NCBI GenBank assembly: GCA_944321755.1
Contig: CALUMM010000026.1
Location: 1-32,265 of the forward strand
From: an uncultured Alistipes sp.
GTDB taxonomy: Bacteria; Bacteroidota; Bacteroidia; Bacteroidales; Rikenellaceae
Direction: 5' to 3'
Length of the DNA stretch: 32,265 bases
Part shown: piece after piece, positions 8,801 through 15,098 of the stretch
Layout: the number at the start of each line of letters is the position of its first letter
Position numbering within the stretch: position 1 is the first letter of the stretch
The notes under the pieces: generated by a model
The model's database searches: none
The model's input: only the letters and a program-made list of their open reading frames with translations
Told to the model about the DNA's origin: nothing
Made by a program: the position numbers and the translations under genes

Positions 8801-9383
8801 CGCCGAGGGCAGCCAATACGGCGGTCGTGACCTGCTGTACCTGTGCTTCGGTGAGCTCTTTGTCGGCAAAAGCCTCGTCGAAGGCTGCGTCGAAATCCAA
8901 TTTACCGAGTTCGGTCGTGATTGCCTCCTGCACTTTGGGAAGCAGGCTCTGCCACGTCTCTCCGGCAGCCATCTGCTCCTGGAAGATTGCAGCCACATCC
9001 TCCTTGTCGAGCATCATTTGGGAGACGATAGCTTCGATTTCGGCCTGGGTTTTGTATCCTTGAGCCTTGACGATCTCCTCCACCTTGCTGTTGAAGTCGT
9101 TGCTCTTGAGCAGATCGGCCAGTTCCGTTCCGAGTTTGTCTTCGGTGACGTAATTTGCCAGGTCTGAAGCCGTGAGGAACTTGCTGAAGTCGATGCCGTC
9201 GATCTTTTCCTGCAGCGACTTCAGCGCCGAGGCATCGGCTTTCAGCGCGATCTCTCCTTTCAGACCGTCGATTTCCTTTTGCAGGTTGTCGATGTCGTCG
9301 TCGTAGTTCTTACAGCCGACACCTGCCAGCATTGTTCCACTGAGGAGCAATGCCGTGAAATTCCTGAATAAATTGTTTTTCAT
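5886..9383 (-). CDS. Large cell-surface lipoprotein, function unknown
   Basis: This 1165-residue protein starts with a lipoprotein signal (hydrophobic core about residues 9-20, Cys24 in LAGVGC). The acidic KNYDDDID after the Cys resembles the acidic export signal of Bacteroidota surface lipoproteins. Residues about 28-60 form a heptad-like coiled coil (IDNLQKEIDGLKGEI), and about 60-310 is acidic, Ala/Glu-rich and probably helical. The rest (about 320-1165) is Thr/Val-rich with many short beta strands, fitting a chain of Ig-like or carbohydrate-binding-like modules, and ends VFEIPVTFTAAN. No enzyme motif was recognised. It may be an adhesin, surface-layer component or scaffold. GC is lower than in neighbouring genes. 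It has its own strong promoter and terminator and is divergent from an XRE-type regulator. Confidence 0.85.
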   Translation of the reverse strand: MKNNLFRNFTALLLSGTMLAGVGCKNYDDDIDNLQKEIDGLKGEIALKADASALKSLQEKIDGIDFSKFLTASDLANYVTEDKLGTELADLLKSNDFNSKVEEIVKAQGYKTQAEIEAIVSQMMLDKEDVAAIFQEQMAAGETWQSLLPKVQEAITTELGKLDFDAAFDEAFADKELTEAQVQQVTTAVLAALGEQMDEEKVSEIVAGILGDDLGTYLMNYFVENQEMLIGAMTEVMAAQVKEEGNALRNNILALIQENTPEVPNLGAENVTYLQANKLSEVFAAYDAKISEIWSAIDDLSGRIQSIVFVPTAMNQEYDVNLGGYYIAENDDDDVRINLAASPKVKIAFRVAPAALAQPLAEKIAAGTVTAKFIPEKITRANEEPLTYENVTWDDGKIIFTAVADEAIYGALKQNEAYAVALSLSQENTMGNEEAENQTYGFEITSPYFTTNGQSTNVRDNFVLARLDDEGEPVSAYDPAKGVAYDLVWNDMSTVITLLDQYGLAYKEGDKLLSMKKAAEAYLWDADVAEKLAFVASHTNIEYTTGYKTQKQLVVTPAAPTAKGNETKTVTVKNSSEASIAEVGNALKLTDKASISNGSAKIAMAQEEVYSTVTILGDLLKTMNVNLDFKWSYSKYTAGTYQAEITIPASDRINWEKFNQLPAQFTVTLPLPQESEIVTNGSDIELAFSRKEMLNGESAQQFVVTMKNYLTGDGSISYEKDVHLLAENGIDEIETYVEFKGTVSFEGLPDMTYAVSNEGATVDADYKVTLTNALYKQLYAQVGSYFAKEEEVGEFISALTLDYSKVNQTAKLNATPIVLGVEVGINQGTLTIAFDSEGIDWQKQPSYVYNVPQNGYIAGTNSDGKVVFKLNMTGSYTLTNTIYSLQPNPSYLKTDGSTQYMDLDGTISGTEFTLKDIILGNAYLVSDEATEAGATLSFRLAIDKEDLPGYGDNTLPAITGNNMEWNGCILNTVPVVAELKNSRGELLDSKEFEVRVNVPIQFSAWKAFYTGAKVEVSSSKEGTLNLINSVLALTSDGKTPSASNPAVAIDTKGAALFTLNGSNYELTGLAAAANGYGVEITFAEEVEWTDIENEGMISGVAIDPETGVLTVPQSNETLAHDVTATVKVTFTYNYDWEPIEKAGTVTGYQKKAHVFEIPVTFTAAN

Positions 9384-9460
9384 AGTGAAATGATTGAAGT
9401 AAATGAGTGTGTTCGATCTTTGACTTTCAATGCGTTAAAGTTTCAGCATCCGTTTCATCG

Positions 9461-9476
9461 GTATCATATATGATAC
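9461..9476. promoter_or_regulatory. Perfect 16-base palindrome, candidate operator
   Basis: GTATCATATATGATAC is a perfect palindrome between the divergent lipoprotein and XRE genes. It lies just downstream of the predicted lipoprotein transcription start (about 9480), a position suited to repression or roadblock by a dimeric helix-turn-helix protein. Binding by the adjacent regulator is inferred from position only. Confidence 0.6.
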
Positions 9477-9481
9477 GCATG

Positions 9482-9509
9482 GTGCAAATATAAAGATAAA
9501 AATTTGCAC
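9482..9509. repeat. Inverted repeat overlapping the lipoprotein promoter
   Basis: GTGCAAAT (9482-9489) and ATTTGCAC (9502-9509) are exact inverted copies separated by 12 bases. The left arm overlaps the lipoprotein -7 box. It could be a second regulator site, or one arm may simply reflect the promoter sequence. Confidence 0.6.
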
Positions 9510-9515
9510 AGCAAA
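9485..9515 (-). promoter_or_regulatory. Promoter of the large lipoprotein gene
   Basis: The minus strand carries TTTG (9515-9512), a 19-base spacer and TATATTTG (9492-9485), an exact Bacteroidota promoter. Transcription would begin near 9480, giving a leader of about 95 nucleotides that includes the 16-base palindrome. Confidence 0.8.
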
Positions 9516-9536
9516 ATTTTTGTCAAGATTTTTGAA

Positions 9537-9755
9537 ATGGGAATGGATTATCAGGAGGAGATACGGTATATCTCCGGGAGGATCAAGTATTTGAGAAAGG
9601 AGAGTCGGTTGACGGTTCAGGAGTTGGCCTATCGTTGTGACATGGAAAGATCCAATCTGAGTCGAATCGAAGCAGGCCGGACGAATCTGACGGTAAAAAC
9701 GCTCTGTATTATTTGTAATGCTTTGGATGTCAAACTTCGGGATGTGATCCGCTGA
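9537..9755 (+). CDS. Small XRE-family helix-turn-helix transcriptional regulator
   Basis: This 72-residue protein is almost entirely one HTH domain: ISGRIKYLRKESRLTVQELAYRC, then the recognition helix region MERSNLSRIEAGRTNLTVKTL, then a C-terminal helix ending LRDVIR. This is the Cro/C1 (XRE) pattern for a dimeric DNA-binding protein. The start could be the ATG at 9537 or at 9543; neither has a clear ribosome-binding site, so the first is used. A TTG further upstream (9504) is unlikely. Base composition is AT-rich compared with the neighbours (about 43% GC in its first 60 bases), hinting at separate origin. It is divergent from the large lipoprotein gene, whose promoter region carries a perfect palindrome, so control of that gene is the simplest guess. 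Confidence 0.85.
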   Translation: MGMDYQEEIRYISGRIKYLRKESRLTVQELAYRCDMERSNLSRIEAGRTNLTVKTLCIICNALDVKLRDVIR

Positions 9756-9814
9756 GGCATTGCTTCAATTCATACCTATATTTATAATGTGCTGAATGGG
9801 TCGGGAGGATGCTT

Positions 9815-9846
9815 TTTGGCACGTTCAGGTAATTTTTGTATCTTGC
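9815..9846 (+). promoter_or_regulatory. Weak candidate promoter for the cvpA-rsgA operon
   Basis: TTTG at 9815-9818 is followed after 20 bases by TATCTTGC (9839-9846), which matches TAnnTTTG at six of eight positions. The start point would lie about 20 bases before the TTG start of cvpA. I saw no better match in the 113-base gap. Confidence 0.35.
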
Positions 9847-9868
9847 GGAGCCAATTTGAAACGGAAGT

Positions 9869-10420
9869 TTGAATAGTATCGACCTGATCGTATGCCTGGT
9901 GGTGGTGCTGGCCGTCTGGAACGGCTGGCGCCAGGGCTTCATCGTGCAGATCTGTTCCCTGGCGGGCATTGTCGCGGGGATCTGGCTGGCGGCACGGTTC
10001 GGAGCCGTGGTGGGCGGCTGGCTCCGCCTCGATTCGGAGATTGCCGCCGCAGGCGGTTTTGTCGTCGTGCTGGTGGTTGTGGTGCTTGGCGTGGCCGTTG
10101 CGGCGCGTCTGGCGCGCAAGCTCTTCCGTTTTGCGGGCTTCGGGGTTGCGGACATCGTGCTGGGCATCGTGGTTTCGCTGCTGAAGTTCCTGTTGGTACT
10201 GAGCGTGCTCTTCTCGGCTTTCGACCGTTTGAACGTGGATTACAGCCTGGTCGGGCCCCGGACGATCGAACGCTCCCGAACCTATAGGCCGGTCATGCGG
10301 CTCTCCGAATCGCTTTTCCCGTTCCTGGAATGGGTCGGCGACCGGGTCCCGGGCTCGGAGGCGCGGGAGGAAGAGCCTGAGAAGCCCGCCGATACGGGAA
10401 AGGAGGCATTCAATGTATAA
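9869..10420 (+). CDS. cvpA: CvpA family inner-membrane protein
   Basis: This 183-residue membrane protein matches the CvpA (colicin V production) family. It begins MNSIDLIVCL followed by WNGWRQGFIVQI, close to the family's usual N-terminus of a first membrane helix followed by a W-x-G-x-x-x-G-F motif. Four hydrophobic segments are visible (about residues 5-17, 27-50, 60-82 and 97-118), followed by a charged cytoplasmic tail rich in Glu and Pro. The start is TTG at 9869: no in-frame ATG fits, and the family-like N-terminus begins exactly there, preceded by a GGAAG sequence. The stop overlaps rsgA by eight bases. The family's exact role is unsettled. Confidence 0.88.
   Translation: MNSIDLIVCLVVVLAVWNGWRQGFIVQICSLAGIVAGIWLAARFGAVVGGWLRLDSEIAAAGGFVVVLVVVVLGVAVAARLARKLFRFAGFGVADIVLGIVVSLLKFLLVLSVLFSAFDRLNVDYSLVGPRTIERSRTYRPVMRLSESLFPFLEWVGDRVPGSEAREEEPEKPADTGKEAFNV
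10401..10406 (+). promoter_or_regulatory. Strong Shine-Dalgarno sequence for rsgA
   Basis: AGGAGG lies six bases before the ATG at 10413, inside the end of cvpA. Canonical Shine-Dalgarno sites are uncommon in Bacteroidota, so this one supports the chosen start and efficient re-initiation. Confidence 0.8.
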
Positions 10421-11339
10421 ACGGTTTACGGGAACGGTGGTCCGTGCGACGGGAAGTTGGTACGACGTCGTGACGGAGTCGGGTGCGGCGGTTCGCTGCC
10501 GGATCCGGGGGCGGCTGCGCCTGAAAGGGGTGCGTTCGACCAATCCGGTAGTCGTGGGCGACGTGGTGTCGTGCGAGGCGGAAGATCCGGAGGGCGAGGG
10601 TATCATCGTCGATATCGCCCCTCGCCGCAACTACGTGATCCGCCGGGCCTCGAACCTCTCGAAGGAGTCGCACATCATCGCCGCAAATATCGACCGGGCG
10701 CTGCTGATGGTCACGCTGCGTTCGCCGGAGACGCCTCCGGAATTCGTGGACCGTTTTCTGGTGACGTGCGAGGCCTACAAGGTGCCGGTTACGATCCTGC
10801 TTTCGAAGATCGACCTGCAGGATGCGGAGTCCGTCGCTGCGTTCCGCTCGGTCTACGAAGGGGCGGGGTACGAGGTGCTGGAGGTTTCGGCCCCCGAAGG
10901 GCGCGGCGTGGAGGAGGTCCGCCGCCTGCTGAGCGGTGTGACGACCCTCGTCTCGGGAAACTCCGGGGTCGGGAAGTCGACCCTGATCCAGACGATCGAC
11001 CCGTCGCTGGAGATCCGCACGGGCGAGATCTCCGAGAGCCACCACAAAGGCCGCCATACGACGACCTTTTCGACGATGTATCCGTTGCAGGGGGGCGGGG
11101 CGGTGATCGACACGCCGGGGATCAAGGGCTTCGGGCTGATCGACATCGACGATGCCGAGTTGTGGCACTACTTCCCGGAGATGATGCGCACGGCTCCCGG
11201 CTGCCGGTTCTACAACTGTACGCACACCCACGAACCGGGCTGTGCGGTGATCGAAGCCGTGAAGCGCGGCGAAATCTCCCTGGCCCGCTACGAGAGTTAT
11301 CTGAAAATCCTCGACGAAGATGAGAAGTACCGCAAGTAA
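10413..11339 (+). CDS. rsgA: Ribosome small subunit-dependent GTPase A
   Basis: This 308-residue protein is the circularly permuted GTPase that acts late in 30S subunit maturation. An N-terminal OB-fold (about 1-75) precedes the permuted G motifs: LLSKIDL (G4-type, with Ser where Asn is usual) near residue 130, the P-loop GNSGVGKST at 182-190, the T-rich switch HTTTF near 213 and DTPGIKGFG (G3) near 233. A C-terminal zinc-binding cluster is visible as CRFYNCTHTHEPGC. Length and order are normal. The gene overlaps cvpA upstream by eight bases and the SpoU/TrmH gene downstream by 20 bases, so it sits in a tight operon. Confidence 0.97.
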   Translation: MYKRFTGTVVRATGSWYDVVTESGAAVRCRIRGRLRLKGVRSTNPVVVGDVVSCEAEDPEGEGIIVDIAPRRNYVIRRASNLSKESHIIAANIDRALLMVTLRSPETPPEFVDRFLVTCEAYKVPVTILLSKIDLQDAESVAAFRSVYEGAGYEVLEVSAPEGRGVEEVRRLLSGVTTLVSGNSGVGKSTLIQTIDPSLEIRTGEISESHHKGRHTTTFSTMYPLQGGGAVIDTPGIKGFGLIDIDDAELWHYFPEMMRTAPGCRFYNCTHTHEPGCAVIEAVKRGEISLARYESYLKILDEDEKYRK

Positions 11340-12045
11340 CGATACGACCCCGCGCAGCGATGCGTTGTTCGGGCCCGAGGCGGGTCCGGCTGGGGCGCGT
11401 GTCGCCTGCCTGGCAGAGTTCATGACGGCGGAGCGTTACGGCGTGCTGCGGGGAAGCGTGTCGATGCGCACGCGCTATATGACGGTGCTGGCCGAGAACC
11501 TGTACCACGGGCAGAATGCGGCGGCATTGATCCGCCATTGCGACGCCTTCGGGGTGCAGGAGCTGCATACGGTGGAGACGCTGTGCCGTTTCGAGCCGAA
11601 TCCGGTGATTGCACGGGGCTCGGAGCGGTGGGTCGACGTGCGGCGCCACGCCTCGACGCCGGAGGCGATTGCTGCGCTGCGGCGTGAAGGGTACCGCATC
11701 GTCGCCACGACACCCCATCGCGAGGATACGACGCCGGAGAGCTTCGACGTGACGCGAGGCCCTTTTGCCCTGGTGTTCGGTACGGAGCACGCCGGGATTT
11801 CGGACGATGCCATTGCGGCGGCGGACGAATTCCTGCGGATTCCGATGTGCGGACTGGTCGAGAGTTTGAACGTCTCGGCTTCGGCGGCGATCCTGATCTA
11901 CCAGCTCTCCGAACGGGTCCGGCATACGGTCCCGGATTGGGCGCTTCCGGTTCGGGAGCAGGCTGCGCTGATGGAGCGCTGGATGCGTCGCAGCGTGAAG
12001 GATGCCGATGCGATTCTGCAGCGGCGCTTCGGCGGGACGGAATAA
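11320..12045 (+). CDS. SpoU/TrmH family RNA 2'-O-ribose methyltransferase
   Basis: This 241-residue SPOUT-class enzyme transfers a methyl group from S-adenosylmethionine to a ribose 2'-OH in RNA. The three family motifs are clear: NLYHGQNAAALIRHCDAFG (motif 1, about residues 61-79), LVFGTEHAGIS (motif 2, about 151-161) and RIPMCGLVESLNVSASAAI (motif 3, about 173-191). The C-terminal helical tail (about 205-241) and the simple architecture resemble tRNA Gm18 methyltransferase TrmH more than the 23S enzyme RlmB, but the target RNA cannot be fixed from sequence alone. The first 30 residues are poorly conserved in type, so a later start is possible. It overlaps rsgA by 20 bases. Confidence 0.9.
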   Translation: MRSTASNDTTPRSDALFGPEAGPAGARVACLAEFMTAERYGVLRGSVSMRTRYMTVLAENLYHGQNAAALIRHCDAFGVQELHTVETLCRFEPNPVIARGSERWVDVRRHASTPEAIAALRREGYRIVATTPHREDTTPESFDVTRGPFALVFGTEHAGISDDAIAAADEFLRIPMCGLVESLNVSASAAILIYQLSERVRHTVPDWALPVREQAALMERWMRRSVKDADAILQRRFGGTE

Positions 12046-12067
12046 ACCCGGCAAACGGAAAAAATCC

Positions 12068-13267
12068 ATGAATACGATTCTTCGAAAACAGTTTCTGACC
12101 CATGTGGCCCAGACATCGCCTTCGCCGATGCTGGTGGAGGTGGCCCGGGGAGAGGGCACCTTTTTCTATACGCCCGAAGGGAAACGCTATTACGACCTGG
12201 TGGCGGGAGTTTCGGTAAGCAACGTCGGGCACGCGAATCCGGCGGTGGTGCGGGCCGTTCAGGAGCAGGCGGCGCGCTACATGCACGTGATGGTCTACGG
12301 CGAGCTGGTCGAGACCCCGCAGGTGGCCTATGCGACGAAGATTGCCTCGCTGCTTCCGGCGCCGCTCGAAAGCGTCTATTTCGTCAATTCGGGTGCCGAG
12401 GCGGTCGAGGGGGCGTTGAAACTGGCCAAACGCTTCACGGGCCGCACGGAGATGATCTCCATGCGGCGGGCCTACCACGGTTCGACGCACGGTGCGATGA
12501 GCATGATGGGAGCTCCGGAGGGCGAGGAGTGGAAGGGGGCGTTCCGGCCGCTGCTGCCCGACGTGCAGGCGATCGAGTTCAACGACTTTGCGCAGCTGGA
12601 GCGCATCACGCGCCGCACGGCGTGCGTGCTGACCGAGCCGGTGCAGGGCGAAGCGGGGGTGCGGCCTCCGCACGCGGGCTACCTCGAAGCGCTGCGGAAA
12701 CGGTGCGACGAAACGGGGGCGCTGCTGATCTTCGACGAGATCCAGACCGGTCTGGGACGCACGGGCGAGATGTTTGCGATGCAGAAATACGGGGTTACGC
12801 CCGACATCGTCTGCCTGGCGAAGGCCTTCGGCGGGGGGATGCCCCTCGGGGCCTTCATTTCGCGCCACGAGGTGATGGACACCCTGCAGCGCAACCCGGT
12901 GCTGGGACACATCACCACCTTCGGCGGACATCCGGTCTGCTGTGCGGCGGGGCTGGCGGCGCTCGACTACCTGCTGGACCACGGTGTGGTCGAGACGGTC
13001 GAGGCGAAGGGGCGGCTTTACGAGGAGCTGTTGCGGGACCATCCGGCCGTGCGGGAGATCCGCCGCAGCGGTCTGCTGCTGGCCGTGGAGCTGGGAGCGT
13101 CGGAGCGGCTCTACCGCATCATGGAGCTCTTCAAGGAGACGGGGATCCTGAGCGACTGGTTCCTCTTCTGCGATACGGCCTTCCGGATTTCGCCACCGCT
13201 GACAATCTCCGAGGAGGAGGTGCGCGACAGTGCGGCCCTGATCCGGGCGTGCCTCGACCGGCTTTGA
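12068..13267 (+). CDS. Class III pyridoxal-phosphate aminotransferase (acetylornithine/ornithine aminotransferase-like)
   Basis: This 399-residue enzyme has the full class III signature: FVNSGAEAVEGALKLAK (phosphate-binding), ISMRRAYHGSTHG, LTEPVQGEAGV, LLIFDEIQTGLGRTG (Asp contacting the pyridine nitrogen), and CLAKAFGGGMPLG with the Schiff-base Lys252. The THFGGHP-like segment (ITTFGGHPVCCAA) is also present. Such enzymes transfer an omega-amino group from acetylornithine, ornithine or similar donors to 2-oxoglutarate; the substrate is not decidable here, and no arginine-pathway genes are adjacent. The ATG at 12068 fits the family N-terminus; upstream in-frame codons would extend into the previous gene. 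It is the last gene of the cvpA operon and is followed by a terminator. Confidence 0.9.
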   Translation: MNTILRKQFLTHVAQTSPSPMLVEVARGEGTFFYTPEGKRYYDLVAGVSVSNVGHANPAVVRAVQEQAARYMHVMVYGELVETPQVAYATKIASLLPAPLESVYFVNSGAEAVEGALKLAKRFTGRTEMISMRRAYHGSTHGAMSMMGAPEGEEWKGAFRPLLPDVQAIEFNDFAQLERITRRTACVLTEPVQGEAGVRPPHAGYLEALRKRCDETGALLIFDEIQTGLGRTGEMFAMQKYGVTPDIVCLAKAFGGGMPLGAFISRHEVMDTLQRNPVLGHITTFGGHPVCCAAGLAALDYLLDHGVVETVEAKGRLYEELLRDHPAVREIRRSGLLLAVELGASERLYRIMELFKETGILSDWFLFCDTAFRISPPLTISEEEVRDSAALIRACLDRL

Positions 13268-13325
13268 TCCGAACCTGGGGATGCCTCCGGTTGTCCCTCG
13301 GATGTGGAAAGTGTGGAAAGTGTAG

Positions 13326-13351
13326 AAAAAATCCCGGGCGTGGACCCGGGA
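13326..13351 (-). terminator. Terminator for ispG
   Basis: On the minus strand the perfect arms at 13345-13351 and 13332-13338 (7 bases, TCCCGGG/CCCGGGA) are followed by six T (13331-13326). It lies about 113 bases past the ispG stop. Confidence 0.7.
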
Positions 13352-13362
13352 GTGAAAAAAGG

Positions 13363-13389
13363 GAGGCCCTTGTGGGGCCTCTTCTTTTT
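13363..13389 (+). terminator. Terminator of the cvpA-rsgA operon (probably bidirectional)
   Basis: GAGGCCC (13363-13369) and GGGCCTC (13375-13381) form a stem with a 5-base loop, followed by TTCTTTTT on the plus strand. On the minus strand the same stem is followed by CCTTTTTT, so it may also act on ispG transcripts. Confidence 0.85.
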
Positions 13390-13463
13390 GCGAATGTGAA
13401 AGGAAAAGTTGCAGTAGTTTTCGATCCGCCCCTCCTAAAAGCGGAGAAGACAGTCGAAGGCTC

Positions 13464-14963
13464 TTATCGACCGTCGGTCGGGGCGTCGGTCCAGTCGCCG
13501 TTCTCGCGGATCAGCGCAATGAGCCGGTCGAGCGCCTCCTCCTGCGGAATGTTGCGCGCAACAACCTCGCGTCCCTTGTAGAGCGTAATGCGTCCGGGGG
13601 CTGCACCCACGTAACCGTAGTCGGCATCGGCCATCTCTCCCGGGCCGTTCACGATGCAGCCCATCACCCCGATGCGGAGGTTTTTCAGGTGCGACGTGCG
13701 GGACTTGATGTCGGCCAGCGTCTTTTCGATGTCGTAGAGCGTCCGCCCGCACGAGGGGCAGGCGATGTATTCGGTATGCGAGAAGCGCACGCGCGCCGCC
13801 TGCAGGATCATCAACTCCACGTCGCGGATCGCCGCCGCGGAGTGGCCCGGAGCGTCGATCCAAAGCCCGTCGGCCAGCCCGTCCAGCAGCAGCGGACCCA
13901 GGTCGGCGGCCGCCTTTACGGCCACGGCCTCCAGCGTCGGCTCCTCGTAGCGGCGTTTTACAATCACCGGGCAATCGGGCGTGTCGAGGTTCAGGATCGC
14001 GGCGCGCAGTTCGGCTGTCGGATTTCCCGAAACGGATTCCAGAACGAGGAATCCGTCGTGCGGCTCGTCGTGCGTCACCGGCACGGTGACGTGCGAACGG
14101 CGCCGGTATTCGGTCGGAGAGTAGCGTTCGGGATGAAGGACCTCGAACTTCCCGGGCCGCGAAGCGAAGTGCGCAACCAGCAGCTGCGCCACGGGAATCT
14201 CATTTTCAGGCGCTTCGGTGAGCGACACGCGGATCGTATCGCCGATGCCGTCCGCCAGCAGCGCCCCGATGCCCACGGCGCTCTTTACGCGCCCTTCGAG
14301 GCCGTTTCCGGCTTCGGTGACCCCGAGGTGGATCGGGTAGTGCATCCCCTCGGCATCCATCGCCTCGACCAGCAGCCGGTAGGCCGCCACCATCACGCGC
14401 GTGTTGCTCGACTTCATCGAAACAACTACCTGGTCGAAATCCCGATCCCGGCAAATCCGCAAAAACTCCATCGCCGAAACGACCATCCCCTCGGGCGTAT
14501 CACCCCAACGGTCGAAAACACGCTTCGCAAGCGATCCGTGGTTCACCCCGATGCGCAGCGCAACACCCCGCTCGCGGCACTGCTCGATCAGCGACTCGAA
14601 CTCCCCGTGGTCGTTGCGGTAGTTGCCGGGGTTGATCCGCACCTTGTCGACATATTTCGCGGCTATCGAGGCCACTTCGGGGACAAAGTGGATGTCGGCC
14701 ACCACGGCCGTCGCAAAACCGTCGGACCGCAACGCCCGGACAATATTCGCCAGATTCTCGCCCTCACGCCGGCCCTGGGCCGTCAGGCGCACGATCTTCC
14801 CCCCGGCCCGGTCGATGCGCTCGATCTGGGCAACGCTCGCCGACGTGTCGTTCGTATCCGTATTGGTCATCGACTGCACGGCCACCGGGCGGTCACCGCC
14901 AATCGTCACACGCCCGATCCGCACCTCGCTCGTCGGACGCCGTCTGAATGTCGTCAAATCCAT
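13464..14963 (-). CDS. ispG: 4-hydroxy-3-methylbut-2-en-1-yl diphosphate synthase, insertion-type
   Basis: This 499-residue iron-sulfur enzyme reduces MEcPP to HMBPP in the non-mevalonate isoprenoid pathway. It begins with an N-terminal TIM barrel (TIGGDRPVAVQSMTNTDTND, VRINPGN, RIGVNHGSL, HLGVTEAGNG). Next comes the extra middle domain (about residues 270-370) typical of the plant/Bacteroidota form, then the [4Fe-4S] domain with CPSCGR (Cys402, Cys405) and GCIVNGPGE (Cys436, Glu443). The ATG at 14963 is chosen because TSEVRIGRVTIGG follows at the normal distance; upstream in-frame codons cross the promoter. At 499 residues it is shorter than I recall for this form (about 600), so the insert may be compact. 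It is divergent from recG. Confidence 0.96.
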   Translation of the reverse strand: MDLTTFRRRPTSEVRIGRVTIGGDRPVAVQSMTNTDTNDTSASVAQIERIDRAGGKIVRLTAQGRREGENLANIVRALRSDGFATAVVADIHFVPEVASIAAKYVDKVRINPGNYRNDHGEFESLIEQCRERGVALRIGVNHGSLAKRVFDRWGDTPEGMVVSAMEFLRICRDRDFDQVVVSMKSSNTRVMVAAYRLLVEAMDAEGMHYPIHLGVTEAGNGLEGRVKSAVGIGALLADGIGDTIRVSLTEAPENEIPVAQLLVAHFASRPGKFEVLHPERYSPTEYRRRSHVTVPVTHDEPHDGFLVLESVSGNPTAELRAAILNLDTPDCPVIVKRRYEEPTLEAVAVKAAADLGPLLLDGLADGLWIDAPGHSAAAIRDVELMILQAARVRFSHTEYIACPSCGRTLYDIEKTLADIKSRTSHLKNLRIGVMGCIVNGPGEMADADYGYVGAAPGRITLYKGREVVARNIPQEEALDRLIALIRENGDWTDAPTDGR

Positions 14964-14981
14964 TTCCTGCGCAGTTTTCGA

Positions 14982-15010
14982 CAAAGATAGTACAAATTTA
15001 ACTATCTTTG
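14982..15010. promoter_or_regulatory. Back-to-back -7 boxes of ispG and recG forming an inverted repeat
   Basis: CAAAGATAGT (14982-14991) and ACTATCTTTG (15001-15010) are exact inverted copies. Each contains TATCTTTG, the -7 consensus, facing outward: 14989-14982 toward ispG and 15003-15010 toward recG. No clear -33 TTTG is found for either. The two polymerase sites would overlap. Confidence 0.6.
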
Positions 15011-15061
15011 TAGAATATAGGATGCGGTTCGGCAGAGTCAAACCTGAAAACTTCGTTTTCG

Positions 15062-15093
15062 TTTGCCTCTGCACTCACCTTTCACTATCTTTG
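15062..15093 (+). promoter_or_regulatory. Promoter immediately upstream of recG
   Basis: TTTG (15062-15065), a 20-base spacer and TATCTTTG (15086-15093) fully match the Bacteroidota consensus. The predicted start point falls at or next to the GTG start codon at 15099, implying a leaderless or nearly leaderless message. Confidence 0.65.
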
Positions 15094-15098
15094 TCTTC

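Noticed and set aside
5787-9167. A 1126-codon plus-strand open frame opposite the large lipoprotein gene
   Set aside because: It is antisense to a protein with a clear lipoprotein signal, a consensus promoter and a terminator. The translation shows no signal, motif or domain and has the look of reversed codon usage.
10401-10406. Anti-SD-like site as a regulatory element beyond translation
   Set aside because: AGGAGG at this distance from the rsgA start is fully explained as a ribosome-binding site.
11420-13042. A 540-codon minus-strand open frame across the methyltransferase and aminotransferase genes
   Set aside because: It is an Arg/His/Pro-rich shadow frame antisense to two recognised enzymes.
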